DNA of 7,898 bases from Oscillospiraceae bacterium. Its GTDB lineage: Bacteria > Bacillota > Clostridia > Oscillospirales > Ruminococcaceae. Below, one piece after another: positions 5,355 to 7,898 of this stretch. The stretch's first letter is position 1; each line of letters starts with the position of its first letter. The stretch is taken from assembly GCA_016302225.1 (NCBI GenBank), contig JAEDOB010000091.1:1-7898 (forward strand), read 5' to 3'. The position numbers were made by a program, and so were the translations under genes. The notes under the pieces were generated by a model that saw only the letters and a list, made by a program, of their open reading frames with translations, had not been told where the DNA came from and did not search any database.

Positions 5355-7805
5355 TTACTTTTTCTTCCCCTCGATCATCTGTACGGGATATGGTATCTCA
5401 CCGCCGATGACTTCCATTCCGTCAACGCTGTATGTTCCCGCAGCAACAGCGATCCTGACGGTGTGAGCTTTTTTCTCAAGTCCGCCGCAGCGGTAGGATA
5501 TTTCACGTGAGCCTGTTTTGCAAACCTTGTACAGCTGCGCTTCTTTGCCGTCTGTTTCAACGGAAAGCACTGCTTCGCCGTCTGTTTCACCCGTCAGTGC
5601 AAAGCCTGTTCCATCAAAGCTTACGGTAAGGACAGCACCCTCCTTGCCTTTGGAAACAGTCCTTTTGTAATTTTTAAAGCTGCTCATGGTGTTATGCTCC
5701 CACTCGCCCTCATATTCAAAGCAAGGGTCGGTGTTGTCATAACGGGTCACATATGTTTCCGAACCCTCCGCAGGCTCCAAAAGCAGATGGTCAAAGCTGT
5801 TTCTGTTGTATGAGCTGTACAATGCCCCGCGTCCTGCGCCCAAAAGCGGTTCGGAATTGCTGACATATTCTGCGACCGTATTTCCGTCAATGTAAGCGGT
5901 AATAACATTATTTACCGCCCTTATCTTCAAGGTGTGTGAAATATTCGGGTCAAAGCCGTATAGCCTTCCCGATGCTTTTTCGGAGCTGTTTGCCATAAGA
6001 TCCCAGCTCCCGTTCTCAAAAAGTCTTATCCAATATCCGCTGGCGCCATTGCAGGCAAGAGTATACCTGATTCCTGCGCCCACATAGTTCTTTTCAGGCT
6101 CCGACGATCTGTCAAGCCTTACATTTACCGATAAGCTGTAATTATACCACCTGTCATCACCAAAGCAGGTCACGGGGTCGGGAGTAAAGCCCCATTCCTT
6201 TGCCTTTGTTTCGGGAGTTATCTGCTGAACAAGGCGATTGCCGTTTTCGGTGAATTCCACCTCGAAGGCACCTCCCTGATCGGTGGTATACCTAGGGGCA
6301 TTTCCTCGGGAGAAAAGATAATTTTCGGGATATTCGGAATACCCAAAATCGTCCGCATATGGCAGCGGGAGCACCGTCCTTTCCCTCGGGTCTGCATTTT
6401 TATATTCGGTTCTTTTTGGGGCGATAGTTGATATTGTCACCATAGAATAGGGCTTTACTGTGACCTGATAACAGCAGGCTCCGTCCCTTTTCTCGGGAAC
6501 AATATCCGACACCCTTTTGAAATAGTTTTCATCATAGCTGCCGCTGTCGGGGCCTCTTGTTTCCCATACGCTTACAGCTGCGGAGGCTTTGTCAAGTCCC
6601 GATACCTTAAAGGAATATTCCATAGGCTGTGATGTGGTATTGGCAATAACCGTGCTGTAATCTCCGCTTGATGTATCTGCGGCGGTCATATAGCTGTAAA
6701 CCGCATCAACAATAGCGTGACCGTCGCCGCCTGCTTTTCCGTCACTGTAACAAGCACTGTCAACAAACGCCCAGCCTTTCTTTATAAATTGTGAGAAATG
6801 CAGCGACATATAAAAGCCGCTGTCCAACATATAGTAACCGCTCCATGGGTCGGCGGCTGATATAAGCTGCTTTTGGCAGTAGGTAACGCCATCGTAATAT
6901 GCCGATACCACAGGCTGATACTCATAAAGTGTCATACCGCCGTTTGGGTACATTCCGATAATCCTGTTGGCAATGTCAAGTGCGCCGTTTATATCCGCAA
7001 TGCCCGAATTTTTGCCGTCCGATCGGTATGTGCCCTGTGCATAGCTCATGGGGGAGCTTGCTTCGCTGAACCACAGCTCCTTGCCGTGTTCCTCTGCCAG
7101 TTTCCGAGCAGCCGCCGTTGAAGAGCTTGTGTAGTGGCTGCCTACAACATCAACGGCGTTCATAAGCTCCTCGTCCTCATACATTCTGTCAGCAAAGCCC
7201 CATGTGCATACCTCTTCGCCGCCCACTATTTTTATCTTGGAATAATCGTAGGGACAGTCTGTTTCACTTTTCAGATGGGACGAAAGATATTTTACCCAAT
7301 GAAGGTCGGCTGCCCGTTCGTTCTGTACCGCACTTATATAGTCAAATTTCAGACCGTATACCTCATAAGCCGCACGGAGAGTTTCCTTATGCCATTTGTA
7401 TCTTGCGGCGTAAACATCATCTGCGTCCGTTATCCATTTCGGTTCGCTCCACCAAAGCATATCAAGGGTAAGGTCGGGGTTGATTTTCTTGGCATCTGCG
7501 GCAAGTTGGTACCCCGCACCTCTCCTGACATCAGCACTTTCATCGGCACTGCGCATAACACTCGGTTCCGTTCCCGAGGAGGAATTAATATCCGAACCCA
7601 TTTCAATTTTTAGGTGATTTACGCCTATGCCCTCATCTCCGAAAATATATTCCAGCAGCTCTCGGTAAGCTTCGGGTTTTTCCGCCTTATAGTCAAGGAG
7701 CAGGCGGGAGGAGTTGTTTGCGCTTACCATTCCCGCACCCCTGTACAGCATATTTTTCTTGGTATTCACAGCTTTTCCGTCAATGGTTATCTCTTTTGTA
7801 TTCAC
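5355..7805 (-). CDS. GH59 galactocerebrosidase-like glycoside hydrolase with extra C-terminal domain
   Basis: An 816-residue retaining beta-galactosidase-type enzyme related to human GALC. The GH-A barrel includes HLKIEMGSDINSSSGTEPS (residues 64-82), then QNERAAD with acid/base Glu163, and ELWFSEASS with nucleophile Glu248; DPWSGYY (319-325) matches QEPWSGHY of GALC. A beta-sandwich follows to about residue 465. A lectin-like domain (about 481-678) opens with YADDFGYSEYP and ends FDHLLLEPAE, again as in GALC. Residues about 690-803 are an additional beta-rich domain absent from the human enzyme, possibly carbohydrate-binding. GTG at 7805 is chosen because GGAGGA lies seven bases upstream; the earlier GTG at 7886 lies inside the inverted repeat and upstream of the predicted promoter start. 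No signal peptide or anchor is visible, so it is predicted cytoplasmic. The true substrate (galactoside, arabinoside or glycolipid) is unknown. The MATE gene follows directly. Confidence 0.87.
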   Translation of the reverse strand: MNTKEITIDGKAVNTKKNMLYRGAGMVSANNSSRLLLDYKAEKPEAYRELLEYIFGDEGIGVNHLKIEMGSDINSSSGTEPSVMRSADESADVRRGAGYQLAADAKKINPDLTLDMLWWSEPKWITDADDVYAARYKWHKETLRAAYEVYGLKFDYISAVQNERAADLHWVKYLSSHLKSETDCPYDYSKIKIVGGEEVCTWGFADRMYEDEELMNAVDVVGSHYTSSSTAAARKLAEEHGKELWFSEASSPMSYAQGTYRSDGKNSGIADINGALDIANRIIGMYPNGGMTLYEYQPVVSAYYDGVTYCQKQLISAADPWSGYYMLDSGFYMSLHFSQFIKKGWAFVDSACYSDGKAGGDGHAIVDAVYSYMTAADTSSGDYSTVIANTTSQPMEYSFKVSGLDKASAAVSVWETRGPDSGSYDENYFKRVSDIVPEKRDGACCYQVTVKPYSMVTISTIAPKRTEYKNADPRERTVLPLPYADDFGYSEYPENYLFSRGNAPRYTTDQGGAFEVEFTENGNRLVQQITPETKAKEWGFTPDPVTCFGDDRWYNYSLSVNVRLDRSSEPEKNYVGAGIRYTLACNGASGYWIRLFENGSWDLMANSSEKASGRLYGFDPNISHTLKIRAVNNVITAYIDGNTVAEYVSNSEPLLGAGRGALYSSYNRNSFDHLLLEPAEGSETYVTRYDNTDPCFEYEGEWEHNTMSSFKNYKRTVSKGKEGAVLTVSFDGTGFALTGETDGEAVLSVETDGKEAQLYKVCKTGSREISYRCGGLEKKAHTVRIAVAAGTYSVDGMEVIGGEIPYPVQMIEGKKK

Positions 7806-7812
7806 CGTATTT

Positions 7813-7818
7813 TCCTCC
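7813..7818 (-). promoter_or_regulatory. Ribosome binding site that fixes the GH59 GTG start
   Basis: The minus strand reads GGAGGA, seven bases before the GTG at 7805-7803. This is the only strong Shine-Dalgarno sequence in the upstream region and decides the start in favour of an 816-residue product. Confidence 0.85.
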
Positions 7819-7846
7819 GCATAACAATTTATGTGCAAAAGGTCTG

Positions 7847-7875
7847 ATACTAATCTCCAATGAATGTGCAGACAA
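7847..7875 (-). promoter_or_regulatory. Predicted promoter of the GH59-MATE operon
   Basis: On the minus strand TTGTCT (7870-7875, 4/6) is followed by 17 bases and TAGTAT (7847-7852, 4/6). Transcription would start near 7840, leaving a leader of about 35 bases. Both hexamers are imperfect, as is common for regulated promoters, and the -35 overlaps the inverted repeat at 7865-7887. A further promoter beyond the window edge cannot be excluded. Confidence 0.45.
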
Positions 7876-7887
7876 AAAATCTGCACA
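7865..7887. repeat. Perfect inverted repeat TGTGCAGA-N7-TCTGCACA, candidate operator
   Basis: Eight-base arms (7865-7872 and 7880-7887) match perfectly around the AT-rich spacer CAAAAAA. The repeat covers the predicted -35 of the GH59-MATE operon. No T-run follows on either strand, so it is not a terminator. A further TGTGCA lies at 7832-7837, near the predicted start of transcription and 33 bp from the left arm. This looks like a binding site for a dimeric regulator, whose gene is not in the window. Confidence 0.55.
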
Positions 7888-7898
7888 AAACCTATAAA

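Noticed and set aside
7134..7613. Plus-strand open frame of 159 codons inside the GH59 gene
   Set aside because: It lies opposite conserved catalytic-domain sequence, has no ribosome binding site and no recognisable protein features.
7806..7886. Upstream GTG start of the GH59 protein, which adds a partly hydrophobic stretch that could be taken for a signal peptide
   Set aside because: The added residues contain scattered His, Asp, Arg and Glu without a continuous hydrophobic core, the codon lies in the inverted repeat, and GGAGGA supports GTG at 7805.

Overview
The window looks like chromosomal DNA of a plant-fibre-degrading Clostridia/Oscillospiraceae bacterium, most likely a Ruminococcus-type gut or rumen organism. 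The evidence is Gram-positive lipoproteins with a Thr-rich linker, strong AGGAGG-type ribosome binding sites, an AraC regulator with a helical N-terminal domain common in that group, extended -10 promoters (TGTGGTATAAT) and a secreted mixed-linkage beta-glucanase. The genus is inferred from style, not from a marker gene.

Layout. Positions 1-116 hold no gene but carry a perfect consensus sigma-A promoter pointing left, out of the window. At 117-165 a rho-independent terminator ends a leftward gene for a solute-binding lipoprotein (207-1625). A 234-bp divergent control region follows. It holds back-to-back promoters, a TCATAATYTTG direct repeat spaced 20 bp, and a LacI/CcpA-like operator. Reading right are an AraC-family regulator (1860-2597), a GH16 lichenase lipoprotein (2688-3464) and a thioredoxin (3587-3895) with its own promoter and a clear terminator (3900-3927). 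Converging from the right is a two-gene operon: a GH59 galactocerebrosidase-like enzyme (7805-5355) followed after one base by a MATE-family exporter (5353-4001). An inverted repeat overlaps the predicted -35 of that operon.

How the genes may work together. SBP, AraC regulator and lichenase read as a small regulon for cereal beta-glucan: the cell-surface enzyme cuts mixed-linkage glucan, the binding lipoprotein captures oligosaccharides, and the regulator sits between them next to repeats that could be its operators. The ABC permease and ATPase are not in the window. Thioredoxin is housekeeping. The GH59-MATE pair is the least expected part: a relative of the human lysosomal enzyme, apparently without a signal peptide, with an extra C-terminal beta-rich domain and translationally coupled to a multidrug/toxin-type exporter. 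No CRISPR array, RNA gene, insertion sequence or recognisable defence system was seen.
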